From Streptococcus sp. Marseille-Q6470 (GTDB lineage: Bacteria > Bacillota > Bacilli > Lactobacillales > Streptococcaceae): DNA of 64,000 nucleotides. The notes beneath the pieces were generated by a model that saw only the letters and a program-made list of their open reading frames with translations, was not told where the DNA came from and did not search any database. The stretch spans positions 248,001 to 312,000 of the forward strand of contig NZ_OX336385.1 in the NCBI RefSeq assembly GCF_946902905.1, written 5' to 3'. How positions within the stretch are numbered: position 1 is the first letter of the stretch; each line of letters begins with the position of its first letter. Shown here one piece after another: positions 29,410-38,682 of this stretch. Made by a program: the position numbers and the translations under genes.

Positions 29410-31233
29410 ATGAACGTAGAAGAATTGAAAAAACGACAGGAGAAGATTCGTAACTTCTCTATTATTGCCCATATTGACCACGGGAAATCAACGCTAGCAG
29501 ACCGTATTTTAGAAAAGACAGAAACAGTTTCTAGCCGTGAAATGCAAGCTCAACTTCTGGATAGCATGGATCTTGAGCGTGAACGTGGAATTACCATCAA
29601 GCTTAATGCTATTGAGTTGAATTATACCGCAAAAGACGGTGAGACTTATATCTTTCATTTGATTGACACACCAGGACACGTGGACTTTACCTATGAAGTT
29701 TCACGTTCCCTTGCTGCCTGTGAGGGTGCTATCTTGGTAGTCGATGCTGCACAAGGGATTGAGGCTCAAACACTAGCTAACGTTTACCTAGCCTTGGATA
29801 ATGATTTGGAGATCCTTCCAGTTATCAATAAGATTGATTTGCCTGCAGCAGATCCGGAGCGCGTGCGTACAGAAATCGAAGATGTCATTGGTCTAGATGC
29901 GAGTGAGGCTGTATTAGCTTCAGCAAAAGCTGGTATCGGTATCGAAGACATTTTGGAGCAAATTGTCGAAAAAGTACCAGCCCCAACTGGTGATGTTTCA
30001 GCACCGTTAAAAGCCTTGATTTTCGACTCAGTATACGATGCTTATCGTGGAGTTATCCTCCAGGTTCGTGTTATGGATGGAGTTGTCAAACCAGGCGATA
30101 AGATTCAGCTCATGAGTAATGGTAAAACCTTTGATGTTACCGAAGTTGGTATCTTCACACCTAAAGCAGTGGGACGAGATTTCCTTGCGACAGGTGATGT
30201 TGGATATATTGCAGCATCTATCAAGACTGTTCAGGATACTCGTGTCGGTGATACTGTTACCTTGGCAACAAATCCTGCTTCAGAGCCACTATCTGGCTAC
30301 AAGCAGATGAATCCGATGGTCTTTGCGGGTCTTTATCCAATCGAGTCAAATAAATACAACGATCTTCGTGAAGCCCTTGAAAAATTGCAGTTGAACGATG
30401 CCAGCTTGCAGTTCGAACCTGAAACGTCTCAAGCCCTTGGATTTGGTTTCCGTTGTGGCTTCCTTGGTCTTCTTCATATGGATGTTATTCAGGAACGTTT
30501 GGAGCGTGAGTTTAACATTGACCTTATCATGACTGCACCATCTGTTATCTACAAGGTAAATCAAACTGACGGTGAGTCTATGGATGTGTCTAACCCATCT
30601 GAGTTTCCAGACCCAACCAAAATTGCGACCATTGAAGAACCGTATGTAAAGGCACAAATCATGGTACCACAAGAATTCGTTGGAGCAGTAATGGAACTAG
30701 CTCAACGCAAACGTGGTGATTTTGTGACGATGGACTATATCGATGATAATCGTGTGAATGTTATCTATCAAATTCCACTTGCTGAAATTGTCTTTGATTT
30801 CTTTGACAAGCTCAAATCTTCAACACGTGGCTATGCAAGCTTTGACTATGAACTGTCAGAGTATCGTCCATCTAAACTGGTTAAAATGGATATCCTTCTC
30901 AATGGAGACAAGGTGGATGCTCTTAGCTTTATCGTTCACAAGGACTTTGCTTATGAACGTGGGAAACTTATTGTTGATAAGCTTAAGAAAATTATTCCAC
31001 GTCAACAGTTTGAGGTTCCAATCCAAGCGGCTATTGGACACAAGATTGTTGCTCGTACAGATATCAAAGCTCTTCGTAAGAACGTTCTTGCCAAGTGTTA
31101 TGGAGGTGACGTTTCTCGTAAACGTAAACTTCTTGAAAAACAAAAAGCTGGTAAGAAACGAATGAAAGCTATCGGTTCTGTAGAAGTACCTCAGGAAGCT
31201 TTCCTCAGCGTCTTGAGTATGGATGAAGAATAA
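29410..31233 (+). CDS. lepA: elongation factor 4
   Basis: A 607-residue translational GTPase that binds ribosomes and promotes back-translocation or initiation quality. The G1 loop is [10 protein letters not shown]2 is RGITIK, G3 is DTPGHVDF and G4 is NKID. The EF-G-like domains and the LepA-specific C-terminal domain ([37 protein letters not shown]) are complete. It is monocistronic by context. Confidence 0.97.
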   Translation: MNVEELKKRQEKIRNFSIIAHIDHGKSTLADRILEKTETVSSREMQAQLLDSMDLERERGITIKLNAIELNYTAKDGETYIFHLIDTPGHVDFTYEVSRSLAACEGAILVVDAAQGIEAQTLANVYLALDNDLEILPVINKIDLPAADPERVRTEIEDVIGLDASEAVLASAKAGIGIEDILEQIVEKVPAPTGDVSAPLKALIFDSVYDAYRGVILQVRVMDGVVKPGDKIQLMSNGKTFDVTEVGIFTPKAVGRDFLATGDVGYIAASIKTVQDTRVGDTVTLATNPASEPLSGYKQMNPMVFAGLYPIESNKYNDLREALEKLQLNDASLQFEPETSQALGFGFRCGFLGLLHMDVIQERLEREFNIDLIMTAPSVIYKVNQTDGESMDVSNPSEFPDPTKIATIEEPYVKAQIMVPQEFVGAVMELAQRKRGDFVTMDYIDDNRVNVIYQIPLAEIVFDFFDKLKSSTRGYASFDYELSEYRPSKLVKMDILLNGDKVDALSFIVHKDFAYERGKLIVDKLKKIIPRQQFEVPIQAAIGHKIVARTDIKALRKNVLAKCYGGDVSRKRKLLEKQKAGKKRMKAIGSVEVPQEAFLSVLSMDEE

Positions 31234-31243
31234 TTTAGACTTA

Positions 31244-31283
31244 TAACTCAGGTTTCATAGAATTAACTCAGGTTTCATAGAAT
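31244..31283 (+). repeat. perfect 20-bp tandem repeat upstream of the lipoprotein gene
   Basis: The unit TAACTCAGGTTTCATAGAAT occurs twice without a gap (31244-31263 and 31264-31283). The second copy ends 11 bases before the -35. Two copies one unit apart put the same sequence on the same DNA face about two turns apart, which suits a direct-repeat-binding activator. A recent duplication is equally possible. Confidence 0.8.
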
Positions 31284-31294
31284 ACAGTTTTCTT

Positions 31295-31323
31295 TTGACA
31301 CTTATCTTTTCTTTCATTAGAAT
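31295..31323 (+). promoter_or_regulatory. promoter of the lipoprotein gene
   Basis: TTGACA (31295-31300), a 17-base spacer and TAGAAT (31318-31323). The ribosome site AAAGGAG follows. Confidence 0.8.
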
Positions 31324-31344
31324 AGAAGTGAAAGGAGAAGGATC

Positions 31345-31956
31345 ATGAAAAAAATCGTCAGCTTATCTACACTTTTAGTGTGTTGCCTTTGTCTCGCTGC
31401 TTGTAATAGTTCAAAAACTAAAAAAGAAGTATCTTCAGAAACAACAACAGTTCAGGAAAGTACCACAACGCAAGATACAACAACTATAGCCGAATCAACG
31501 ATAAAAGATACACAGGTGATTGGGTCAGATACCTATGGTTATGTAAAGGTTCCAAAATCATGGATTCATTTTACAGAAGTTGAGGGTGGTGATGATATTC
31601 AGTACTGTGATGGTACCGACATTAATATTGTAACCTTAAACACCTTTAAGCCAGAGCATCTAGGCGTTAGTGAAAGTGAATATGCTGCTCTTGATCCTGT
31701 TCAAGTTTCTACTAGTGTCTATCAAACCAAACAACAAAGTAAAGATTTCTCTAAAGTTTGGGGATCCAAGTCAAAAATTGGTGGTTATGATGCCTATGTT
31801 GTAAACTGTATTGCTAAAAATGGGAAATATCTAGTTATCTGGATCTTTAAGTCAGATGACGGTAAGTTTAGATACGTTTCTCTAGAAGGAACACCTGAAG
31901 TATTGAAAGACATGCTTCCTTTGATTGAACAAAGTTGGACTACGAAAAAAGATTAA
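31345..31956 (+). CDS. putative lipoprotein, function unknown
   Basis: A 203-residue exported protein. Residues 1-19 form a lipoprotein signal peptide with the lipobox LAAC and the lipidated Cys20. A low-complexity Ser/Thr/Glu linker follows (about residues 21-55), and then a globular domain of about 145 residues (SDTYGYVKVPKSWIHFTEVEGG ... SLEGTPEVLKDMLPLIEQSW). I do not recognise a named family. The layout suggests a ligand-binding or envelope role. It is monocistronic, with its own promoter, tandem-repeat region and terminator. Confidence 0.8.
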   Translation: MKKIVSLSTLLVCCLCLAACNSSKTKKEVSSETTTVQESTTTQDTTTIAESTIKDTQVIGSDTYGYVKVPKSWIHFTEVEGGDDIQYCDGTDINIVTLNTFKPEHLGVSESEYAALDPVQVSTSVYQTKQQSKDFSKVWGSKSKIGGYDAYVVNCIAKNGKYLVIWIFKSDDGKFRYVSLEGTPEVLKDMLPLIEQSWTTKKD

Positions 31957-31958
31957 TA

Positions 31959-31988
31959 GAAAAACAGGATGTATGTCCTGTTTTTTTC
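31959..31988 (+). terminator. terminator after the lipoprotein gene
   Basis: AAAAACAGGA pairs with TCCTGTTTTT around TGTATG and is followed by more T. Confidence 0.88.
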
Positions 31989-32026
31989 TACCTTTTTTCA
32001 AAACTATTTAAAATTATTTGGTGTTT

Positions 32027-32060
32027 AAAATCAAACAAAAAAAATAAAAATCAAACAAAA
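32027..32060 (+). promoter_or_regulatory. paired LacR-like operator upstream of gatA
   Basis: AAAATCAAACAAAA occurs at 32027-32040 and again at 32047-32060, exactly 20 bases apart. Similar A-rich sequences with AAACA cores lie before lacA and lacR. Streptococcal LacR sites are of this TGTTT...TGTTT type. Confidence 0.55.
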
Positions 32061-32075
32061 TACAACAAAAATATA

Positions 32076-32104
32076 TTGACAACGGTTTCATATAGTGTTA
32101 TACT
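32076..32104 (+). promoter_or_regulatory. gatABC promoter
   Basis: TTGACA (32076-32081), a 17-base spacer and TATACT (32099-32104). Confidence 0.8.
32077..32090 (+). promoter_or_regulatory. cre site overlapping the gat -35
   Basis: TGACAACGGTTTCA matches cre at 13 of 14 positions. It covers the -35 and half the spacer, so CcpA bound here would block RNA polymerase. Confidence 0.7.
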
Positions 32105-32139
32105 TGTATCATAAAAGTTAAATATGAAGGGAGAAGGTC

Positions 32140-32616
32140 ATGGGATTAGATCATTTCTTCAGCAAAGACTTAGTCTTTTGTCTAGAAGCGGATAATCAAG
32201 AGCAGCTATTTGATCAAGTTGCAACCCTATTAGAAGAAAAGAAAGTTGTTACGGATACCTATCGATCGGCATTGATTGAACGTGAAAAAATGTTCCCAAC
32301 TGGTTTAGATATGGAATTTCTTGGGAAGGACTTGCCGAATGTAGCAATCCCTCACACAGACACGATTCATAATTTAACTGAAAACGTTGTTGTGGTTCGC
32401 TTACCAAAACCAGTAACATTCCACAACATGATTGCTCCTGACAAGGAAGTAGAAGTTTCATTACTCTTCTTTATCATCAATAATTCAAGTTCAAGTCAAA
32501 CTAATATTCTTGCTCAATTGATGGACTTCTTTACAGGTAATGGTCATCTAGAAGCACTTTCTAAGATTACAGAACCAGAAGCTTTGTTCCAGTATATCTC
32601 AGAAGCAACTGCTTAA
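32140..32616 (+). CDS. gatA: PTS galactose/galactitol-family EIIA
   Basis: A 158-residue EIIA of the fructose-mannitol (PTS_EIIA_2) fold. The phosphorylated residue is His72 in NVAIPHTD. It takes phosphate from HPr and passes it to the EIIB encoded next. It is first in a gatA-gatB-gatC-lacX order leading to lacABCD. The genes for galactitol breakdown are absent and LacABCD handle galactose 6-phosphate, so galactose is the likely substrate. Confidence 0.88.
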   Translation: MGLDHFFSKDLVFCLEADNQEQLFDQVATLLEEKKVVTDTYRSALIEREKMFPTGLDMEFLGKDLPNVAIPHTDTIHNLTENVVVVRLPKPVTFHNMIAPDKEVEVSLLFFIINNSSSSQTNILAQLMDFFTGNGHLEALSKITEPEALFQYISEATA

Positions 32617-32657
32617 ATTCATAAATACATAGTAAATATAAAACGGAGGAAATCCAA

Positions 32658-32963
32658 ATGATTAAAATTCTTGCTGCATGTGGTGCAGGTGTTAACTCAA
32701 GCCACCAAATTAAAAGCGCTCTAGAAGAAGAGCTCTCTAGCCGTGGTTACGATGTACAGTGTGACGCAGTTATGGTAAAAGATGTCAATGAAGACTTGAT
32801 TAAAGGTTATGATATTTTCACACCAATTGCTGCAACTGACTTAGGTTTTGATCCTGGTATTCCAGTTGTTGAAGCTGGACCTATCTTATTCCGTATTCCA
32901 GCGATGAGCGCTCCAGTCTATGATAATATTGAAGCAGCAATCAAAGAACACGGTTTAAGTTAA
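32658..32963 (+). CDS. gatB: PTS galactose/galactitol-family EIIB
   Basis: A 101-residue EIIB of the lactose/galactitol type. Cys8 in ILAACGAGVNSS is the phosphorylated residue, set in the usual loop for phosphate binding. It starts behind GGAGG and sits between EIIA and EIIC. Confidence 0.9.
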   Translation: MIKILAACGAGVNSSHQIKSALEEELSSRGYDVQCDAVMVKDVNEDLIKGYDIFTPIAATDLGFDPGIPVVEAGPILFRIPAMSAPVYDNIEAAIKEHGLS

Positions 32964-33007
32964 TTATTATTTTGTAATTTTCCATAAAAATAAAGGGAGG
33001 AAAAATT

Positions 33008-34483
33008 ATGGATTTCATTATCAATCTAGCCAATGATTTCTTTAAACCAATCTTGGCTATGGGTGGCCCAATCATCATGTTGATCATTTTGACAGTATTG
33101 GCCTTGCTTTTCGGAGTTAAATTCTCCAAAGCACTTGAAGGTGGTATCAAACTTGCCATCGCGCTTACTGGTATCGGTGCTATCATCGGTATGCTTAATG
33201 GAGCTTTCTCAGCTTCACTTGCAAAATTCGTTGAAAATACTGGTATTCAATTGAACATCACCGACGTTGGTTGGGCACCGCTTGCTACAATCACTTGGGG
33301 ATCTGCATGGACTCTATACTTCTTGCTAGTTATGTTGATTGTCAACATTGTAATGCTTGCAATGAAGAAAACTGATACACTTGACGTTGATATCTTCGAT
33401 ATCTGGCACTTGTCTATCACAGGTCTTTTGATCAAATGGTACGCTGACAACAATGGAGTTAGCCAAGGAGTTTCACTCTTCATCGCGACTGCAGCAGTTG
33501 TGCTTGTTGGGGTTCTTAAAATTATCAACTCTGACTTGATGAAACCAACATTTGATGACCTTCTTAACGCACCAAGTTCATCACCAATGACTTCAACTCA
33601 CATGAACTACATGATGAACCCAGTTATCATGGTTTTGGATAAGATTTTTGATAAATTCTTCCCAGGTCTTGATAAATACGACTTTGACGCTGCTAAATTG
33701 AACAAACGAATCGGTTTCTGGGGATCTAAATTCTTCATCGGTTTCATCCTTGGTATCGTTATCGGTTTGATGGGAACTCCACATCCAGTTGCTGGAGTAG
33801 AAGATGCATCTTCATGGGAACTTGTTATTAAAGGTTGGTTGTCACTTGGTTTGACTGCCGGTGTCTGCTTGGAGCTCTTCTCACTCATCGGTTCATGGTT
33901 TATCGCAGCCGTAGAACCACTTTCACAAGGTATTACAAACGTTGCTACTAAACGTCTTCAAGGACGTAAATTCAACATCGGTCTTGACTGGCCATTTATC
34001 GCTGGTCGTGCTGAAATCTGGGCTTGTGCCAACGTACTTGCACCAATCATGTTGGTTGAAGCAGTGCTTCTTTCAAATGTCGGAAATGGTATCTTGCCAC
34101 TTGCTGGTATCATCGCTATGGGTGTGACTCCAGCTCTCTTGGTAGTTACTCGTGGTAAATTGCTCCGTATGATTATCTTCGGAACTCTCTTGTTGCCACT
34201 CTTCCTTCTTTCAGGTACACTTATCGCACCATTCGCAACTGAACTTGCTAAAGGTGTAGGTGCCTTCCCAGAAGGTGTGAACCAATCACAATTGATTACT
34301 CACTCAACTCTTGAAGGACCAATCGAAAAACTATTTGGTTGGGCAATTGGTAACGCTACAACTGGTGATATCAAAGCTATTCTTGGCGCATTAGTATTCC
34401 TTGTATTCTACGTTGGTATCTTTGCATGGTACAGAAAACAAATGATCAAACGTAACGAAGAATACGCAGCAAACGCAAAATAA
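33008..34483 (+). CDS. gatC: PTS galactose/galactitol-family EIIC
   Basis: A 491-residue integral membrane permease of the GatC (galactitol) type, with about ten to twelve hydrophobic segments and large loops (DKYDFDAAKLNKRIGFWGSKF). It begins with an amphipathic MDFIINLANDFFKPILAMGGP segment typical of the family. It follows GGGAGG. A terminator at 34508 closes this part of the cluster. Confidence 0.9.
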   Translation: MDFIINLANDFFKPILAMGGPIIMLIILTVLALLFGVKFSKALEGGIKLAIALTGIGAIIGMLNGAFSASLAKFVENTGIQLNITDVGWAPLATITWGSAWTLYFLLVMLIVNIVMLAMKKTDTLDVDIFDIWHLSITGLLIKWYADNNGVSQGVSLFIATAAVVLVGVLKIINSDLMKPTFDDLLNAPSSSPMTSTHMNYMMNPVIMVLDKIFDKFFPGLDKYDFDAAKLNKRIGFWGSKFFIGFILGIVIGLMGTPHPVAGVEDASSWELVIKGWLSLGLTAGVCLELFSLIGSWFIAAVEPLSQGITNVATKRLQGRKFNIGLDWPFIAGRAEIWACANVLAPIMLVEAVLLSNVGNGILPLAGIIAMGVTPALLVVTRGKLLRMIIFGTLLLPLFLLSGTLIAPFATELAKGVGAFPEGVNQSQLITHSTLEGPIEKLFGWAIGNATTGDIKAILGALVFLVFYVGIFAWYRKQMIKRNEEYAANAK

Positions 34484-34507
34484 TTTGCTCCTAAAAATGT
34501 AAATTGT

Positions 34508-34557
34508 AAAAACTAGGTTGTCAGTTTCCACTATGGAGCAGTCAGCCTAGTTTTTTT
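34508..34557 (+). terminator. terminator between gatC and lacX
   Basis: AAAAACTAGGTTG (34508-34520) pairs with CAGCCTAGTTTTT (34543-34555) with one wobble, followed by T. It may let only part of the gat transcript continue into lacX. Confidence 0.85.
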
Positions 34558-34577
34558 GAAAAATGGAGGTATAAGCA

Positions 34578-35471
34578 GTGATTGAATTAAAATCAGATTA
34601 TTTACAAGTAGAGTTTCAGTCTCTAGGAGGGGCGCTATCTTCTATAAAAGATAAAGATGGTGTAGAGTATTTGTGGCAGGGAGATCCAACTTATTGGAGT
34701 GGACAAGCTCCTGTATTATTCCCAATTTGTGGCTCGGTTAGAAATGATACTGTCCTATATGATCAAGAAGATGGTAGTCAAGTAAAAGGAAAAATACCAC
34801 GCCATGGTTTAGTAAGAAAAAAAGAATTTGAATTAGTGAACCAAACAGAGAATTCTGTTACATTCGCTATTGAGGATGATGAGGAAATGTATGCAAATTA
34901 CCCTTATCATTTTCGCTTAGAAATTACTTACACAGTGTCAGGTAAAACTGTACGTACACAGTATAAAATCTATAATAAAGAAACTGAAAAAAATATGTCA
35001 TACTTTATCGGTGGGCATCCTGGTTTTAACTGTCCCTTACTAAATGACGAGGCATATGAAGATTACTATCTGGAATTTGAAAAGCAAGAAACATGTACAG
35101 TTCCGAAACCATTCCCAGAAACAGGAATGTTGGATTTAAAAGATAGAAGTTCTTGGTTAAATAATCAAAAAGAAATAGACTTGAATTATGACTTCTTTAG
35201 CTACGATGCTGTGACATTAGATGAGTTGGAATCTCGCACAGTAGCTTTGCGTTCACGAAAACATGATAAAGGTTTGAAACTACATTTTAAAGAGTTTCCA
35301 AATCTAATCGTATGGTCAACTCTTAATAAAGGTCCTTTTATTGCTTTGGAACCATGGTCAGGTTTGTCTACTTCGTTCGAAGAAGGGGATAGACTGGAAG
35401 ATAAGAAAGATGTTAAAGTTTTGAAACCTGGCGACATTGATCACCTTGGATTTGATATTGAGATTTTATAA
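34578..35471 (+). CDS. lacX: aldose 1-epimerase family protein, LacX-like
   Basis: A 297-residue galactose-mutarotase-fold protein. The sugar-binding segments FPICGSVRN, GKIPRHGLVR with its conserved His, and FIGGHPGFNCP are present, as is the late FIALEPWSGL. LacX proteins accompany lac tagatose genes in lactococci and streptococci and probably interconvert sugar or sugar-phosphate anomers. The start is GTG 34578 behind TGGAGGT. It lies between a terminator and the lacA promoter, so it depends on readthrough or an unseen promoter. Confidence 0.85.
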   Translation: MIELKSDYLQVEFQSLGGALSSIKDKDGVEYLWQGDPTYWSGQAPVLFPICGSVRNDTVLYDQEDGSQVKGKIPRHGLVRKKEFELVNQTENSVTFAIEDDEEMYANYPYHFRLEITYTVSGKTVRTQYKIYNKETEKNMSYFIGGHPGFNCPLLNDEAYEDYYLEFEKQETCTVPKPFPETGMLDLKDRSSWLNNQKEIDLNYDFFSYDAVTLDELESRTVALRSRKHDKGLKLHFKEFPNLIVWSTLNKGPFIALEPWSGLSTSFEEGDRLEDKKDVKVLKPGDIDHLGFDIEIL

Positions 35472-35475
35472 AAAA

Positions 35476-35497
35476 ATAAACAAAAACAAACATAAAA
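35476..35497 (+). promoter_or_regulatory. LacR-like operator upstream of lacA
   Basis: ATAAACAAAAACAAACATAA lies immediately upstream of the lacA -35. It repeats the AAACA/A-tract pattern seen before gatA and lacR. Confidence 0.5.
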
Positions 35498-35499
35498 TG

Positions 35500-35528
35500 T
35501 TGACTTTTCCAACCAATAGTAGTATATT
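35500..35528 (+). promoter_or_regulatory. lacABCD promoter
   Basis: TTGACT (35500-35505), a 17-base spacer and TATATT (35523-35528). The start is expected near 35535, leaving a leader of nearly 200 bases. Confidence 0.75.
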
Positions 35529-35542
35529 ATGTTTATAAAGAA

Positions 35543-35568
35543 CAATTTGTGTTTGTTTTAACAAATTG
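35543..35568 (+). promoter_or_regulatory. inverted repeat and operator-like sequence at the start of the lacA leader
   Basis: CAATTTGT (35543-35550) and ACAAATTG (35561-35568) are exact inverted repeats around a GTTTGTTTTA loop. The latter is the complement of the LacR-like motif. It can act as operator DNA or as an RNA stem just after the transcript start. Confidence 0.5.
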
Positions 35569-35731
35569 ATTGTTTGGGTTTTTCTCTGAAGAAAACTCTT
35601 TAAGAATGAAAGAAGTATTCATTTTTAATTCAAAATAGTGTCAAAAAAACTACTAGTGATTTTTTGAAAAGGTGATTTTAACTGAATTCAAAAATTTTTA
35701 CTAGTCTATAATAAAAAAAGGAGTATACAAT

Positions 35732-36157
35732 ATGTCTATTGTTATTGGTGCAGATGCTGCAGGTTTAAGATTGAAAGAGGTTGTAAAAGACTTCTTGGAA
35801 AAAGAAAACTTCCACGTTGTGGATGTCACAGCAGATGGTCAAGACTTCGTTGATGTAACTCTTGCAGTTGCTGAAGAAGTCAAGAAAGAAGAACAAAACC
35901 TTGGTATTGTAATCGATGCTTATGGTGCAGGTCCATTTATGGTAGCGACTAAGATTAAAGGAATGGTTGCTGCAGAAGTTTCTGACGAACGTTCAGCTTA
36001 CATGACTCGCGGTCACAACAACTCACGTATGATTACGATGGGAGCTCAACTTGTTGGGGACGAATTGGCTAAAAACATTGCTAAAGGCTTTGTAAATGGT
36101 AAGTACGACGGAGGTCGTCACCAAATCCGTGTCGACATGTTGAACAAAATGTGCTAA
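35732..36157 (+). CDS. lacA: galactose-6-phosphate isomerase subunit A
   Basis: A 141-residue RpiB/LacA/LacB-family subunit. With LacB it converts galactose 6-phosphate to tagatose 6-phosphate. Visible features are [21 protein letters not shown], the [16 protein letters not shown] loop (in LacA this replaces the catalytic Cys loop of LacB) and [19 protein letters not shown]. It follows AAGGAG and a long leader. Confidence 0.95.
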   Translation: MSIVIGADAAGLRLKEVVKDFLEKENFHVVDVTADGQDFVDVTLAVAEEVKKEEQNLGIVIDAYGAGPFMVATKIKGMVAAEVSDERSAYMTRGHNNSRMITMGAQLVGDELAKNIAKGFVNGKYDGGRHQIRVDMLNKMC

Positions 36158-36186
36158 TTTTTATATTGAATGAAAGGTAAGATAAA

Positions 36187-36702
36187 ATGAGAATTGCAAT
36201 TGGATGTGACCACATCGTAACAAATGAAAAAATGGCGGTTTCTGAATTTTTGAAATCAAAAGGACATGAAGTCATCGACTTTGGTACTTATGATCACGCT
36301 CGTACACACTACCCTATTTTTGGTAAAAAAGTTGGTGAAGCAGTAGTCAGTGGACAAGCAGACCTTGGTGTATGTATCTGTGGTACAGGTGTAGGTATCA
36401 ATAATGCTGTTAACAAAGTTCCAGGTGTTCGTTCGGCATTAGTTCGTGATATGACAACAGCTCTTTATGCTAAAGAACAATTGAATGCAAACGTAATTGG
36501 ATTTGGTGGTAAAATCACTGGCGAATTGCTCATGTGTGATATCATTGAAGCTTTCATCAACGCTGAATACAAACCATCTGAAGAAAACAAAAAGTTGATC
36601 GCTAAAATCCAACACGTAGAAACACATAACGATCATCAAACGGATGCCAATTTCTTTACAGAATTCCTTGAAAAATGGGATCGTGGTGAATACCACGACT
36701 AA
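36187..36702 (+). CDS. lacB: galactose-6-phosphate isomerase subunit B
   Basis: A 171-residue partner of Lac[24 protein letters not shown] and the [15 protein letters not shown] loop with its conserved Cys are family marks, followed by [11 protein letters not shown]. Length is standard. It lies 29 bases after lacA. Confidence 0.96.
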   Translation: MRIAIGCDHIVTNEKMAVSEFLKSKGHEVIDFGTYDHARTHYPIFGKKVGEAVVSGQADLGVCICGTGVGINNAVNKVPGVRSALVRDMTTALYAKEQLNANVIGFGGKITGELLMCDIIEAFINAEYKPSEENKKLIAKIQHVETHNDHQTDANFFTEFLEKWDRGEYHD

Positions 36703-36712
36703 GAGGTGACTT

Positions 36713-37642
36713 ATGATTCTAACAGTCACTATGAATCCCTCCATTGATATTTCATATCCTTTGGATGAGTTGAAAATTGACACTGTCAACCGTGTTGTAG
36801 ATGTTACAAAAACGGCTGGTGGTAAAGGTTTAAATGTTACACGAGTTCTATCAGAATTTGGAGACTCAGTAGTTGCGACTGGACTTGTTGGTGGGAAACT
36901 TGGTGAATTTCTAGTGGAAAATATTGATGATAAAGTAAGTAAACGTTTCTTCTCGATCCAAGGAGAAACACGCAACTGTATCGCAATTCTACATGGAGAG
37001 AATCAAACTGAAATTCTTGAGAAAGGGCCTGAGGTTCAAGAAAAAGAAGGCCTAGATTTTCTTCATCACTTCAAAGATCTTTTGGAAAGTATTGAAGTAG
37101 TTGCTATTTCAGGAAGCCTTCCAGCTGGACTCTCAGTTGATTACTATGCTAGTTTGGTTGAACTTGCTAATCAAGCAGGGAAACCTGTTGTATTGGACTG
37201 TTCAGGCGCAGCTCTTCAGGCTGTTCTTGAATCTCCACATAAACCAACAGTTATCAAACCAAATAATGAAGAGTTGTCTCAACTTTTAGGAAGAGAAATT
37301 TCTAAAGACTTGGATGAGCTAAAAGAAGTTCTTCAAGAACCACTATTTGATGGAATCGAGTGGATTATCGTTTCATTAGGCGCTAATGGTGCCTTTGCAA
37401 AACACGGTGATACATTCTATAAAGTAGATATTCCAAGAATCCAAGTTGTAAACCCAGTTGGTTCGGGTGATTCTACAGTAGCAGGGATTTCTTCAGGTCT
37501 TTTTCATAAAGAATCTGATCAAGAACTCTTGACTAAGGCTAATGTCCTTGGTATGCTTAATGCTCAAGAAAAAATGACCGGTCATGTCAATATGGCTAAC
37601 TATCAAGGTCTATATGACCAATTAATTGTAAAAGAGGTATAA
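36713..37642 (+). CDS. lacC: tagatose-6-phosphate kinase
   Basis: A 309-residue PfkB-family kinase that makes tagatose 1,6-bisphosphate. [12 protein letters not shown] opens the protein, [11 protein letters not shown] is the substrate-binding motif and [12 protein letters not shown] is the C-terminal PfkB signature with the catalytic Asp. It ends 1 base before lacD. Confidence 0.95.
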   Translation: MILTVTMNPSIDISYPLDELKIDTVNRVVDVTKTAGGKGLNVTRVLSEFGDSVVATGLVGGKLGEFLVENIDDKVSKRFFSIQGETRNCIAILHGENQTEILEKGPEVQEKEGLDFLHHFKDLLESIEVVAISGSLPAGLSVDYYASLVELANQAGKPVVLDCSGAALQAVLESPHKPTVIKPNNEELSQLLGREISKDLDELKEVLQEPLFDGIEWIIVSLGANGAFAKHGDTFYKVDIPRIQVVNPVGSGDSTVAGISSGLFHKESDQELLTKANVLGMLNAQEKMTGHVNMANYQGLYDQLIVKEV

Positions 37643-37643
37643 A

Positions 37644-38624
37644 ATGGTTTTAACAGAAAATAAACGCGCTTGCTTGCAAAAACTCTCAGATGAGAATGGT
37701 ATCATCTCAGCCCTTGCTTTTGACCAACGTGGTGCTTTGAAACGCCTTATGGCTCAATACCAAACAGAAGAGCCAACAGTAGCTCAAATGGAAGAACTTA
37801 AAGTATTAGTGGCAGATGAGTTGACTAAATATGCTTCATCAATGCTACTTGACCCTGAGTACGGACTTCCAGCTACAAAAGCTCTTGATCCAAATGCAGG
37901 TCTTCTTCTTGCTTATGAAAAAACAGGATACGATACAACAAGTACAAAACGCTTGCCAGACTGCTTGGACGTTTGGTCTGCAAAACGTATCAAGGAACAA
38001 GGTGCAGATGCTGTTAAGTTCTTGCTTTACTATGACGTAGATAGCTCTGACGAACTTAACCAACAAAAACAAGCCTACATTGAACGTATTGGTTCTGAGT
38101 GTGTAGCTGAAGACATTCCATTCTTCCTTGAAATCTTGGCTTACGATGAAAAGATTGCGGACGCAGGTTCTGCCGAATACGCTAAAGTAAAACCACACAA
38201 GGTTATTGGTGCTATGAAGGTCTTCTCAGACCCACGATTTAACATCGATGTCTTGAAAGTTGAAGTTCCAGTTAACGTTAAATACGTTGAAGGATTTGGC
38301 GATGGTGAAATCGTTCATACACGTGAAGAAGCAGCAGCCTTCTTCAAAGCTCAAGACGAGGCTACTAACTTGCCATACATCTACTTGAGTGCAGGTGTGT
38401 CTGCTAAGCTTTTCCAAGAAACTCTTGTATTTGCCCACGAATCAGGTGCAAACTTTAACGGTGTTCTTTGCGGACGTGCAACATGGGCAGGTTCAGTTGA
38501 AGCATACATCAAAGACGGAGAAGCAGCAGCTCGCGAATGGCTTCGTACAACTGGTTTTGAGAACATTGATGAACTCAACAAAGTTCTTAAAACAACAGCA
38601 ACTTCATGGACTGAACGTGTGTAA
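37644..38624 (+). CDS. lacD: tagatose 1,6-diphosphate aldolase
   Basis: A 326-residue class I aldolase cleaving tagatose 1,6-bisphosphate to dihydroxyacetone phosphate and glyceraldehyde 3-phosphate. [28 protein letters not shown] and [11 protein letters not shown] match the LacD family. In S. pyogenes a LacD paralogue also regulates virulence genes, but this copy sits in a catabolic operon. It is last in lacABCD and is followed by a bidirectional terminator. Confidence 0.96.
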   Translation: MVLTENKRACLQKLSDENGIISALAFDQRGALKRLMAQYQTEEPTVAQMEELKVLVADELTKYASSMLLDPEYGLPATKALDPNAGLLLAYEKTGYDTTSTKRLPDCLDVWSAKRIKEQGADAVKFLLYYDVDSSDELNQQKQAYIERIGSECVAEDIPFFLEILAYDEKIADAGSAEYAKVKPHKVIGAMKVFSDPRFNIDVLKVEVPVNVKYVEGFGDGEIVHTREEAAAFFKAQDEATNLPYIYLSAGVSAKLFQETLVFAHESGANFNGVLCGRATWAGSVEAYIKDGEAAAREWLRTTGFENIDELNKVLKTTATSWTERV

Positions 38625-38651
38625 ACTCCACTTTGATATCATTACAAAAAT

Positions 38652-38682
38652 AAAAAAAGTCTCACCATTGGTGAGACTTTTT
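38652..38682. terminator. bidirectional terminator between lacD and lacR
   Basis: AAAAGTCTCACC and GGTGAGACTTTTT flank a three-base loop, with T-runs on both strands. It serves lacD and the convergent lacR, whose stop codon touches it. Confidence 0.88.

Noticed and set aside
35606..35638. 10-codon ORF in the lacA leader (MKEVFIFNSK)
   Set aside because: It has no convincing ribosome site and no regulatory codon pattern, so a leader peptide is not supported.
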